Below are positions 17,799 through 25,915 of a stretch of 64,000 bases of DNA, piece by piece (position 1 is the stretch's first letter; every line of letters starts with the position of its first letter). The notes below the pieces were generated by a model. That model was not told where the DNA came from, made no database searches, and saw nothing but the letters and a program-made list of their open reading frames with translations. The DNA lies in NCBI GenBank assembly GCA_965223835.1, contig CBDCXQ010000001.1, positions 1,984,001-2,048,000 on the forward strand, in the 5' to 3' direction. The stretch comes from CAVYXZ01 sp965223835 (GTDB lineage: Bacteria; Chloroflexota; Anaerolineae; Aggregatilineales; Phototrophicaceae). A program made the position numbers and the translations under genes.

Positions 17799-19169
17799 CT
17801 AGAGGTTTGCTTGCTCAGTTGCGAGGGTTTCGTTTAGCTGCGGTGTCAGCTCGGTCAGAACTTCCTCGGCTGTCCGTGTACCAATCCATACTTCAGCCAG
17901 GCCATTAGTTATCATGCTGCCGGTACGCAGGGTACCGAGTACATTGGGAACTACATGACCATAGTTAAGCTTGAAATCAGTTTCCAGCGGTAGCCAGTTG
18001 TCGGGATGAACTTCTGGATCCCACCACTTTTCAACCCCTTCAGGGGTGAGCAATGTGCGGTGGCTGACACCCCACAAACCAACTCTGATCAATCCAGCTT
18101 GGTAATCGTCCAGGTTCAGATACCGGAAGAGTTGCCACGCCTCATCGGGGTGTTCAGTCTGTGAATAAACCCCCGTCCAGGAGGAGCTGGTGATTGAAGC
18201 TGGTTGCTGCAATGCTGGCAGGACAGCAACCCCAAAATCCATATCCAGCTTGGAGATGTCTTGCAGTGCCCAGTTGCCATCCTGGATGATTGCGACCCGA
18301 CCACTAGCCATCATCTGCCAGGCATTCATCCCCATCTGGTCCAACATAGAAGCTTGCGGGGCAACCATGTTACTCAGGCGTAAGTCAGCAAAAGCCTGGA
18401 TTCCTTCATAGGCTTCGGGTTGATCCAACACATATTCCAGTGAATCATTGTTGATGATCTCACCGCCGTTGGATATAACGTAATTATCGAACATCCAATC
18501 TGGCGTGAAGAAACCCCACTGCACAACATCATCGACATCAAAGCCATCATCACCGGGGTGATTGCCTGCCGAATCCATAGTCAGCAAGCTCGAGTATTCC
18601 AAAAACTCGTCCCAGGTCCAAGCTTCTTCGGGGTTGGTGCTGGGCAACGGTACACCGGCGGCTTCCAGAAGCGGTTTATTGTAGTAAAGCATCCGCCACT
18701 GGAAGGTGGAACCGATTGCAAACCATTCGCCATTGACGGTGCTACGCTTTTGTTCGAAAGGGAAGAAATATTCAGGATCGCCAAGTACTGGGTCATTGCT
18801 GACCAGGTCGGTAATATTCAGGAGCGCACCGCGCTGAGCGAGGTCGGTATAGTAGCCGCCCAATTTGTACACATCGGGAGCATCGCCGGCCGCAAGCATG
18901 GTCTGCAAGACTTCCTGGTAACGTTCTGGTGTATGAATATAATCAACTTGTATCTCTGGATTTTGTTCCATAAAAATGGCAAGCCCAGCTTCGATATTGC
19001 CTTTTTCTAAGGGACTGCCCCAGGCCATCTTGCGAAGTGTTACGGTATCTTGCGCGGGTACTGATGCGGCAGCGCCGATGCTCATGCTACTCGATAATAC
19101 TGCGCTTGCGGCTCCAGTTGTTGCAGCGGCTTTGAGAAAGTCACGACGGGATAATGATTTCTTGGACAT
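17799..19169 (-). CDS. Tat-exported sugar ABC substrate-binding protein
   Basis: 456-residue extracellular binding protein of the CUT1 family (SBP_bac_1). I start at ATG 19167-19169 because AAAGGT precedes it at good spacing; an upstream GTG would place that site inside the gene. The N-terminus SLSRRDFLKAAATTG is a clear twin-arginine (Tat) signal, so the protein is exported folded, unlike the Sec-type binders elsewhere in the window. Internal motifs include TPERYQEVLQTMLAAGDAPDVY and a MMASGRVAIIQDGNWAL hinge region. It is first in its operon, under the promoter at 19341-19369. No lipobox Cys follows the signal. Confidence 0.92.
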   Translation of the reverse strand: MSKKSLSRRDFLKAAATTGAASAVLSSSMSIGAAASVPAQDTVTLRKMAWGSPLEKGNIEAGLAIFMEQNPEIQVDYIHTPERYQEVLQTMLAAGDAPDVYKLGGYYTDLAQRGALLNITDLVSNDPVLGDPEYFFPFEQKRSTVNGEWFAIGSTFQWRMLYYNKPLLEAAGVPLPSTNPEEAWTWDEFLEYSSLLTMDSAGNHPGDDGFDVDDVVQWGFFTPDWMFDNYVISNGGEIINNDSLEYVLDQPEAYEGIQAFADLRLSNMVAPQASMLDQMGMNAWQMMASGRVAIIQDGNWALQDISKLDMDFGVAVLPALQQPASITSSSWTGVYSQTEHPDEAWQLFRYLNLDDYQAGLIRVGLWGVSHRTLLTPEGVEKWWDPEVHPDNWLPLETDFKLNYGHVVPNVLGTLRTGSMITNGLAEVWIGTRTAEEVLTELTPQLNETLATEQANL

Positions 19170-19334
19170 ATTTAGACCTTTCACAAATTATTTACTTCTC
19201 GAAAGTTTTACGGCTATCAACCAGAAACTCCTCCTTAATTTGCCTGATCAAAACTCAATGGACAGAAATAAACATCTGAAAACAACCTGCCTATAGAAAC
19301 TTTATGGACGATAATATGGGTTTGCTCAGCGTCA

Positions 19335-19347
19335 GTATATAATATAC
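19335..19347. promoter_or_regulatory. Operator-like inverted repeat, candidate GntR site
   Basis: GTATATAATATAC is a perfect inverted repeat around one central base. On the minus strand it reads CTGGTATATTATATACTG and contains the -10 hexamer TATATT of the binding-protein promoter. The TGGTATATT core recurs in the promoter of the other FCD-type GntR gene (50737-50745). Confidence 0.55.
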
Positions 19348-19369
19348 CAGAGTTAAAAATTGTGTGCAA
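19341..19369 (-). promoter_or_regulatory. Promoter of the Tat binding-protein operon
   Basis: Minus strand: -35 TTGCAC (19364-19369), a 17-bp spacer and -10 TATATT (19341-19346). The -10 lies inside the palindrome 19335-19347, so repressor and RNA polymerase would compete. Confidence 0.55.
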
Positions 19370-19373
19370 AGAT

Positions 19374-19402
19374 TTGTTGATGTATTTAATATTTTGTATA
19401 AT
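19374..19402 (+). promoter_or_regulatory. Divergent promoter for the cupin operon
   Basis: -35-like TTGTTG (19374-19379), 17-bp spacer and consensus -10 TATAAT (19397-19402), about 115 bp before the cupin start. The rest of the 19170-19518 intergenic stretch holds the divergent promoter and operator and a second GTATAC-containing site at 19441-19450. Confidence 0.5.
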
Positions 19403-19518
19403 TAGCACTATTCAAGTACACTTCATCAATAATACTTGGCGTATACATACTCCTGGTCAATATTCCGAGCAGACCGCTGCCATAGAGCCGACTAAACGAA
19501 GTAAAGAGGTGATTGATT

Positions 19519-19893
19519 ATGAACAAGGATGTGAATGGCAAGTTTATACTTCCAGGTGAGAATGCTGTTGCCCAGGATTTTGACTGGGGCCAATTGTATT
19601 GGTTTGCCAATGGTCAAATCGGCAACTCACAATCGATGACCGTTGGTAGATGTATCATAAAGCCGGGATGTGCAAACCCACGACATCATCACCCAAATTG
19701 TGAGGAAGTTCTACAGGTTATGCAGGGTACAATTGTACATTCGTTTGAGGATGTCGAATTTGAGATGGGACCGGGTGATACGATCGTTATTCCGCCTAAC
19801 GTAATTCATAATGCTCGAAACGTGGGTTCTGAAGACGCCACGATGATGATCGCTTTTTCGTCGGCAGAGCGTCAGACAATTGGTGAATTTTGA
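19519..19893 (+). CDS. Small cupin-domain protein
   Basis: 124 residues, a single double-stranded beta-helix. The start is ATG 19519, with AGAGGTGA at 19505-19512; a TTG six bases earlier is less likely. Metal-binding motif 1 is RHHHPNCEEVLQVMQG (two His plus Glu) and motif 2 contains PPNVIHNA. Such proteins act as metal-dependent isomerases or dioxygenases, or as ligand sensors. It is first in a three-gene plus-strand set with the Tm-1-like and PEP-hydrolase-family genes, so it probably handles the same small molecule. Exact reaction unknown. Confidence 0.86.
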   Translation: MNKDVNGKFILPGENAVAQDFDWGQLYWFANGQIGNSQSMTVGRCIIKPGCANPRHHHPNCEEVLQVMQGTIVHSFEDVEFEMGPGDTIVIPPNVIHNARNVGSEDATMMIAFSSAERQTIGEF

Positions 19894-19930
19894 TCGTAGT
19901 CTAATAATTTGACGAATGGGGGGTGGACGC

Positions 19931-21139
19931 ATGTCCAAGACAGTGGTGCTCATCGGCGCGCTGGATACCAAAGGGCGCGAGTTTGCGCTGGTTAAACGTC
20001 TTATTGAAGATGCCGGGGTAAACACACTGGTAGTCGATTTCGGGGTGATGGGCGAGGCCGGGTTCGAGCCAGATATCAAACGTGATGAAGTCGTTGCTGC
20101 TGGTGGGGGTGATCTAAGCTATCTTGCTTCCGGCGACCATAAAGACGAGGCAATGCGGACAATGGGGCAGGGGTTGGCGGTTGTGGTACGTCGGCTGTAT
20201 GATGAGGGTAAACTCGACGGAGTCATCGGCATGGGCGGGTCGGGAGGAACCAGCATTGCGACGACGGCTATGCGTACACTGCCCGTTGGTGTGCCCAAAG
20301 TTATGGTCTCGACTGTGGGTGGCGGTAACGTCAGCGCCTATGCTGGAACCCGTGACATTACGTTTATGCCCTCCATTGTGGATGTCGCTGGCATCAACAG
20401 CATTAGTCGCCAGATCTATGCCAATGCAGCCGGAGCCATCGCCGGCATGGTTCAAACTGAATCACCAAAATCGGAGGGCGAAAAACCACTCATAACGGCC
20501 TCTATGTTTGGTAACACGACAACAGCCGTCGATCATGCGCGTGGCATTTTGGAGGGGAAGGGATATGAAGTGCTCGTATTCCACGCCACTGGCATTGGGG
20601 GCAAAACGATGGAGAGTCTTATCGCTGATGGTTACATCGTTGGTTCTTTGGACATCACTACAACGGAAATCGCCGACACGGTCTGCGGCGGTGTTTTTGA
20701 TGCCGGACCTGATCGTATGATGGCAGCCCCGCGTGCGGGCATTCCGACCGTGTTGGTGCCTGGTTGTGTAGATATGGCAAACTTCGGCGGTATTGATACG
20801 GTTCCTGAGAAATATCTGGGGCGCAATTTATATCAATGGAATCCTGACGTCACCCTGCTGCGAACAAATGTTGAAGAAAACCGACAGATGGGGCAAATGA
20901 TCGCGGCAGCAGCCAATTCGGCAACTGCTCCCGTTGCTATTCTACTACCGTTGCGAGGTGTCTCGATGCTTGACAGCGAAGGCGGACGGTTCTGGGATCC
21001 TGCGGCGGATCAGGCCTGCTACGATGCGATCAAGGAGAATCTCAATCTTGGTGTCCCCGTCATCGAAGTAAACCATAACATCAATGACCCGGAATTTTCG
21101 GGCAAAGCTGCTGAGATCTTATTGAATATGCTAGCCTGA
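19931..21139 (+). CDS. Tm-1-like ATP-binding domain protein (UPF0261)
   Basis: 402 residues from ATG 19931 (a GGGGGGTGGACGC leader; an in-frame start 15 bases earlier would overlap this site). The N-terminus KTVVLIGALDTKGREFALVK and the GVIGMGGSGGTSIATTAM loop are diagnostic for the family, whose plant member Tm-1 binds ATP and blocks tobamovirus replicase. The bacterial role is unknown. Nearly always the next gene is a PEP-hydrolase-type TIM barrel, as here (18-bp gap); in plant Tm-1 the two domains are fused. The cluster is divergent from a sugar importer, suggesting a role in carbohydrate or aromatic acid metabolism. Confidence 0.9.
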   Translation: MSKTVVLIGALDTKGREFALVKRLIEDAGVNTLVVDFGVMGEAGFEPDIKRDEVVAAGGGDLSYLASGDHKDEAMRTMGQGLAVVVRRLYDEGKLDGVIGMGGSGGTSIATTAMRTLPVGVPKVMVSTVGGGNVSAYAGTRDITFMPSIVDVAGINSISRQIYANAAGAIAGMVQTESPKSEGEKPLITASMFGNTTTAVDHARGILEGKGYEVLVFHATGIGGKTMESLIADGYIVGSLDITTTEIADTVCGGVFDAGPDRMMAAPRAGIPTVLVPGCVDMANFGGIDTVPEKYLGRNLYQWNPDVTLLRTNVEENRQMGQMIAAAANSATAPVAILLPLRGVSMLDSEGGRFWDPAADQACYDAIKENLNLGVPVIEVNHNINDPEFSGKAAEILLNMLA

Positions 21140-21157
21140 TTATGAGGGAGGTAATTT

Positions 21158-21988
21158 ATGTCAATTGCGCGGGATGTAATTTTGAAACGGCTGCGCTCCC
21201 AGGTCAACGGTGGCAATCCAATAGTGGGCTGCGGTGCGGGAACTGGAATTTCGGCCAAGTTTGCCGAAGCCGGGGGCAGTGATCTGATTATCATCTACAA
21301 CTCAGGGCGCTATCGTATGGCCGGACGCGGGTCGTTGGCGGGGATGATGCCATATGGCGATGCCAATGGCATTGTTGTAGACATGGCTGCTGAGGTGTTG
21401 CCGGTGGTTCAGGATACGCCGGTGCTGGCAGGGGTATGCGGCACTGACCCATTCAGACTGATGCCAGTTTTTCTTAAACAGCTGAAAGACATGGGATTCT
21501 CTGGTGTACAGAATTTCCCAACTGTCGGGCTGATTGACGGCAATTTTCGCGCCAACCTCGAAGCGACCGGCATGGGTTACGATAAAGAAGTCGAAATGAT
21601 TCGTATCGCCCATGATCTGGATCTCTTCACATCCCCTTACGTGTTCGATGCCTACCAGGCAACGGCTATGGCGCAGGCTGGGGCGGATCAATTGGTTGTG
21701 CATGTGGGGCTGACGACTGCTGGAAGCATTGGTGCGGCAGTGGCGTTGACTCTGGACGACGCAGTGGCAACGGTGCTGAAAGTCGCCGAGTCTGCGCGGG
21801 CCATCCGACCCGAAATTCTTGTAATCTGTCATGGCGGGCCATTCGACGAACCAGATAATGTGGGCACAGCGCTGGCGCGGATGCCAGGTATCAACGGCTT
21901 TTTTGGTGCATCCTCAATAGAGCGATTGCCGACTGAACGCGCTATTCGCGGGCAGGTGGAGTTGTTCAAGCAGCTACCCCTGGCTTAG
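21158..21988 (+). CDS. Phosphoenolpyruvate-hydrolase-family TIM barrel
   Basis: 276 residues, PF09370-type. Signatures are GCGAGTGISAKFAEAGGSDL near the N-terminus, NSGRYRMAGRGSLAGMMPY, VLAGVCGTDPF, and GVQNFPTVGLIDG. A GAGGGAGG site lies at ideal distance from the ATG. The family resembles phosphoenolpyruvate mutase/isocitrate lyase-type barrels and is predicted to cleave a C-C or C-P bond. It forms a conserved pair with the preceding Tm-1-like gene. No terminator is obvious after it; the next 360 bp are non-coding. Confidence 0.88.
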   Translation: MSIARDVILKRLRSQVNGGNPIVGCGAGTGISAKFAEAGGSDLIIIYNSGRYRMAGRGSLAGMMPYGDANGIVVDMAAEVLPVVQDTPVLAGVCGTDPFRLMPVFLKQLKDMGFSGVQNFPTVGLIDGNFRANLEATGMGYDKEVEMIRIAHDLDLFTSPYVFDAYQATAMAQAGADQLVVHVGLTTAGSIGAAVALTLDDAVATVLKVAESARAIRPEILVICHGGPFDEPDNVGTALARMPGINGFFGASSIERLPTERAIRGQVELFKQLPLA

Positions 21989-22350
21989 TATCACTAACGG
22001 TGAGTGGCTGTGATCATCATGCCAGACCTGAGTTAAATATTCTTGTCTTAGGAAACGACGTTCCTGATTTGTACTTCTGGTGGAAACATCATGAGGTTAG
22101 CATTCGCCGGGGGACAGTCATATCTTGGCTGTGAATAAGTATTTGAGGTAGTTTGAAGTAATGTGGAGCTGGCGCAAGTTCCATAAAATTTGCCGGAACC
22201 TGATTGATTTCCTCAGGTATGTGCTTGCTTCGCGGTTGATAGGAGAATACTATTCCATAAAATTTGAGAAGAGCTGTTGAATTGGTAGTGGTTAAAAGGT
22301 AAGTGGTAAGCAGGATTTGGTACACTAGTCGCATCATACAAGCAATCATC
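21989..22350. other. Non-coding stretch before the IS1 remnant
   Basis: About 360 bp between the PEP-hydrolase-family gene and the IS1 remnant. I see no gene, promoter or strong hairpin. It may include the degenerate left end of the insertion sequence, but I could not identify a terminal inverted repeat. Confidence 0.45.
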
Positions 22351-22890
22351 ACGTTTACCTGTCGATCATGCGGCAGTGCAAACATCATTAAAAACGGAAC
22401 GAATAAATTTGGCAACCCTCAATATCATTGTAAGGATTGCAAAGGGATTTAACGTCTGTCGTCAGACGGTTGTCAAATGGGTTCAAAACCATGTGAGATA
22501 ATTGCCCGTTCTGAGCGAAACATTGACGCTATATGAGGCTGGTGATGTACTCGATATGGACGAATTGTGGTCATTTGTCGAAAGTAAGGAACAAAAACGA
22601 TGGATTTGGATTGCCTTATGTCGTCGAACGCGCCAAGTCGTTGCTCAGCAATTGTGGCAACGTATTGAATATCCTTACACATTATGTCCAATGTATACCG
22701 ATCAATACCAAGCCTACAGTGGAGCGTTACCCGAACACTTGCATTGGGCAAAGGACAAGAAAAGTGGGGCAGCATCACATATTGAACGCTGGAATAACAC
22801 CCTCAGACAACGCTTAGCTCGTTTTGTCCGAATAACTTTATCGTTTTCCAAGTATGACCGAATGCACCACATCATGCTTGAGTGTGCAAA
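22351..22890 (+). mobile_element. Degenerate IS1-family insertion sequence
   Basis: Two pieces of an IS1 transposase lie in order. The InsA piece begins in a zinc ribbon (TCRSCGSANIIKNG...YHCKDCKG, from 22351) without a usable start codon. It meets a stop at 22450, and only resumes in another frame as the end of the HTH (CRQTVVKWVQNHV), so the region between has been lost. The InsB piece (from 22502) keeps the three catalytic regions DELWSFVESK, YTDQYQAY and HIERWNNTLRQR. It lacks about a dozen residues after RRTRQVVA (direct jump to QQLWQRI), and its C-terminus runs into unrelated sequence. No transposition activity is expected. It marks the left border of the fucose locus. Confidence 0.85.
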
Positions 22891-22904
22891 GTCGAGCTTA
22901 GTGT

Positions 22905-23846
22905 TCAGTAGCTTTTTCCATCCCATTTTTCCCACCAGGCATCAAACTGCTTCAAGTGATATTCTGCAAATTTTCTCTGTCCAATGGAGAGTTTATCAGT
23001 GTCATTGAAGTGAAGTTTATACTCATTGTTTCCACGCAAAACGAGCAAATATTTAAAATATAAAACGAGATCAGGTCCTTCATCAAATGTGGACAGAATC
23101 ATGAGCGCTCTTTCTAGCTCAAGTGCCAGGTGTTTTGCCTCAGAATCGCCTTTGGCAGCCGCGAAACTTAGTTTCATTAGATGCAAAACCTCGTTTGGGA
23201 GGACATTGCCGATACCTGTAATTGCACCAACCGCACCGCAGTTCACAATCCCATGAACAACTTGTGTATCCACACCGACCAACAGGGATAAGTTTTCATC
23301 CGAGAATGTGATGAATTCAGCCGCATAACGTAAAGCAGCAGCCCCACCAAATTCTTTAAACCCAATCAGATTAGGAAAATCTTTGCGGAGTTCGAAGAAC
23401 AAATCGGCTTTTGTTTCATATCCATAATAAGGGCTATTGTAGATGACCGCAGGCAGCGTATCACCTGCTGAAAGCACACTGGCAAAGTGGGTTCTTTGTG
23501 CCTGGACTGATGTTGCGCGAGACAAAACACGCGGAATGACCATTAAACCACTTGCACCAACAGATTTCGCATGGGCGGCATGGGCGGCGGCTGATTTCGA
23601 ATTTATTGCGCCTGTGCCCACGATAACTGGAATCCCTGCATCAACTAAACGACTTACGCCTTCTTGCCGTTGTGCATCTGTAAGCAGCGGCCAATCGCCC
23701 ATCGACCCACAGTAAACAACCGCTGTCATCCCGGCTGCAATAAGTTCCTGACCTTTTTTTACCAGTGCATCAAAGTTCGGCGTGCGGTCAGTGTTGCTGG
23801 GCGTCATTAATGCAGGCACACACCCTTTAAAGACATCCGTATTCAT
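22905..23846 (-). CDS. DapA-family aldolase/lyase in the LacI regulon
   Basis: 313 residues, class I aldolase barrel. Visible are YCGSMGDWPLLTDAQR (residues 45-60), Tyr136 in VIYNSPYYGYE and the Schiff-base Lys164 in IGFKEFGG. Family members split 2-keto-3-deoxy sugar acids into pyruvate plus an aldehyde or act on hydroxyproline-derived imines. Its promoter region carries operator copy 1 (23935-23945), so it is probably co-regulated with the fucosidases. The simplest role is cleavage of 2-keto-3-deoxy-L-fuconate to pyruvate and L-lactaldehyde, an inference. A hydroxyproline-type role is the alternative, because the dehydratase at 29436 resembles cis-3-hydroxyproline dehydratase. Confidence 0.86.
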   Translation of the reverse strand: MNTDVFKGCVPALMTPSNTDRTPNFDALVKKGQELIAAGMTAVVYCGSMGDWPLLTDAQRQEGVSRLVDAGIPVIVGTGAINSKSAAAHAAHAKSVGASGLMVIPRVLSRATSVQAQRTHFASVLSAGDTLPAVIYNSPYYGYETKADLFFELRKDFPNLIGFKEFGGAAALRYAAEFITFSDENLSLLVGVDTQVVHGIVNCGAVGAITGIGNVLPNEVLHLMKLSFAAAKGDSEAKHLALELERALMILSTFDEGPDLVLYFKYLLVLRGNNEYKLHFNDTDKLSIGQRKFAEYHLKQFDAWWEKWDGKSY

Positions 23847-23934
23847 GAGTAATGATCCTTCAATAAGAATATTGCTTCAGTTTTATGCTGATTTGGCTAT
23901 TATGAGAACGTGATTTTTCAATCATAAATTGAAT

Positions 23935-23950
23935 TTGCGTAACCGATTAC
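23935..23950 (-). promoter_or_regulatory. LacI-type operator, copy 1
   Basis: The minus strand reads GTAATCGGTTACGCAA. It contains the 12-bp near-palindrome GTAAYCGRTTAC with the central CpG typical of LacI-family sites, and the CGGTTACGYAA core shared by all four copies. It lies between divergent genes (aldolase, minus; FG-GAP protein, plus) and could control both. Confidence 0.62.
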
Positions 23951-23999
23951 TTGATGATAATGTCCTGGAATATAACACAGACTTTTTGAGAGCACCATC

Positions 24000-25619
24000 A
24001 TGTTTTTCAAGTATAGTTTGTTGATGCTATGTCTTTTCAGCCATCCACTGATTTTGACGGTTGATCACATAGAAGTTGACATTCAATTCACTGACTTAAA
24101 TCCTCAAGACAAATGCTCCGGCATGTTTGAACCGCATCAACTGGATCACGTGACATCCGTTTTGGATCACCCTGTTGGCTATTATGATAGCAATGGGGCG
24201 GGGTTGGCGATTAATGATCTGGATGATGATGGCGATCTGGATATTGTGCTTGCGAATCTGGATGGGGATAACGCTATCTTCTGGAATCAAGCCAATTGGC
24301 AATTTGAGAAACAAACGCTTCCATCGGCAAGTCCATCCCGGTCTGTTAGTATCATTGATGTTGATGGTGACAACTGGTTGGATATTGTCTTCACCCAACA
24401 GGTGAGTGCCCCCCTCTATTGGCACAATGAACTGGGAAACAGTTTCAAAATTCAAATTCTACAAGGTGTGAGCTACGTTGGCTATGCGATGAATTGGGAA
24501 GATATTGACCGAGATGGCGATCTTGATCTTGTCACAGGTTCATACGATGCTGAAATGGAGAAACTATTGGGTCAGAGGGTACCAACTTCCGGCGTAATAT
24601 ACCATGAAAATCGCGGTGATCGCTTTGTCGCCACACGTCTTGTAGACAGGTCTCAAACATTAGCCTTACTTTTCGAGGATATCAATCATGATGGACAGAA
24701 TGACATTATTGTCGGTAATGATTTCGCTGTGCCGGATCAGTATTTCTCCTACACAGATGCTGGCTGGACCGAATTAGCACCACCAGCCGTCATGACACAT
24801 AGTACCATGAGCTTTGACGCGGCAGATATCAACAATGATGGCAATATCGAGATTATAGCAGTCGATATGAAACCCTATTCAGAAGCTGATGACATCATGA
24901 TGCAATGGCGACAAGTACTTAAAATGCTTTCAGCGATGCCTGTTGACCCCAATGATCCTCAGATCATGGAAAATGTGATGTATGCTACTGGCGCGGGAAT
25001 GAATCTTGAGAATATCGCCGACGATCTTGCCCTAGATGCCACCGGTTGGAGCTGGTCAGCGAAATTTGGTGATCTAGATAATGATGGATACGAGGATTTA
25101 TATGTCGTCAATGGTATGATTTCTGTGGAATTATTCCCCTATTTACCCAATGACGAATTGGTCGAGGAAAATCAAGCATACCAAAATATCAATGGAACTC
25201 AATTTATACCTCGAATGGATTGGGGCCTAAATTCAACCGCAAGTGGGCGTGGTATGTCGATGGGAGATCTGGACAATGATGGTGATCTCGATGTTGTGAT
25301 AAACAATTTGCTAGATAATGCGATTGTCTATGAAAATCAACTATGTACAGGCTCGAGTATAGAAGTTGATTTGCGATGGCGTAATTCAAACAACACGCAC
25401 GCAATTGGGGCACGCATTATTCTCAATTCAAGTTCGGGTGATTATCGGAGAACTGTCAAGGCTTCCAGTGGCTATTTGTCCGGCGATAGCAGTCGTATGC
25501 ATATCGGGTTTCCAGAAGATACACAAGTCCATAATCTGCAAATTCTGTGGCCGGATGGTAAGCAAACACTGGTCGACAATATATTACCTGATGTGTTAAT
25601 CAGAGTAATTCGTGGTTAA
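24000..25619 (+). CDS. Secreted FG-GAP/VCBS propeller protein with ASPIC/UnbV domain
   Basis: 539 residues. An N-terminal hydrophobic stretch (YSLLMLCLFSHPLILTVDH) is a probable Sec signal. At least seven FG-GAP/VCBS repeats follow, with calcium-binding loops D-x-D-x-D-G-D-x-D: DLDDDGDLDIV, DVDGDNWLDIV, DIDRDGDLDLV, DINHDGQNDII, DINNDGNIEII, DLDNDGYEDLY, DLDNDGDLDVV. The last about 80 residues form an ASPIC/UnbV domain (AIGARIILNSS...SGYLSGDSSRMHIGF...LQILWPDGK). Such CRTAC1-like proteins are extracellular, with roles proposed in adhesion or glycan binding. It is the only clearly surface-exposed protein of the fucose locus and sits beside operator copy 1, so it may help capture the polysaccharide. 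Function unproven. Confidence 0.87.
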   Translation: MFFKYSLLMLCLFSHPLILTVDHIEVDIQFTDLNPQDKCSGMFEPHQLDHVTSVLDHPVGYYDSNGAGLAINDLDDDGDLDIVLANLDGDNAIFWNQANWQFEKQTLPSASPSRSVSIIDVDGDNWLDIVFTQQVSAPLYWHNELGNSFKIQILQGVSYVGYAMNWEDIDRDGDLDLVTGSYDAEMEKLLGQRVPTSGVIYHENRGDRFVATRLVDRSQTLALLFEDINHDGQNDIIVGNDFAVPDQYFSYTDAGWTELAPPAVMTHSTMSFDAADINNDGNIEIIAVDMKPYSEADDIMMQWRQVLKMLSAMPVDPNDPQIMENVMYATGAGMNLENIADDLALDATGWSWSAKFGDLDNDGYEDLYVVNGMISVELFPYLPNDELVEENQAYQNINGTQFIPRMDWGLNSTASGRGMSMGDLDNDGDLDVVINNLLDNAIVYENQLCTGSSIEVDLRWRNSNNTHAIGARIILNSSSGDYRRTVKASSGYLSGDSSRMHIGFPEDTQVHNLQILWPDGKQTLVDNILPDVLIRVIRG

Positions 25620-25660
25620 AAGCTATTGAATGTTACCGTTTTAGGTAGTCATCAAGATGA

Positions 25661-25689
25661 TTGACACAAAATTCTATCCGTGTTAGAGT
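25661..25689 (+). promoter_or_regulatory. Promoter of the sugar importer in the fucose locus
   Basis: -35 TTGACA (25661-25666), 17-bp spacer, -10 TAGAGT (25684-25689, weak). Operator copy 2 begins 8 bp after the -10, the same geometry as at the lacI-type gene. The rest of 25620-25915 is leader without a recognisable gene. Confidence 0.5.
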
Positions 25690-25697
25690 TGTTGTAT

Positions 25698-25717
25698 CGG
25701 TTACGCAATCGGTTTCC
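25698..25717 (+). promoter_or_regulatory. LacI-type operator, copy 2
   Basis: CGGTTACGCAATCGGTTTCC. It matches copy 3 at 18 of 20 positions and holds two CGGTT elements 12 bp apart. It overlaps the expected transcription start of the importer genes that begin at 25916. Confidence 0.7.
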
Positions 25718-25915
25718 TGATGCTATAGACATTAACTGAGCTTCTCGAAGATTGCGACATTTTCTATTTATTGTGCCTATTTTGTTTAACTGCTGCCTCA
25801 ATATATGTTTTGTCTGATAATCAGAGATCCCTAACCCAACATTTTGAGCTATCGAACACTATGTGTATAGTGCGCTAGCTGATATGGCTGGTATCTAGAC
25901 CTGGGGGAATAATAA

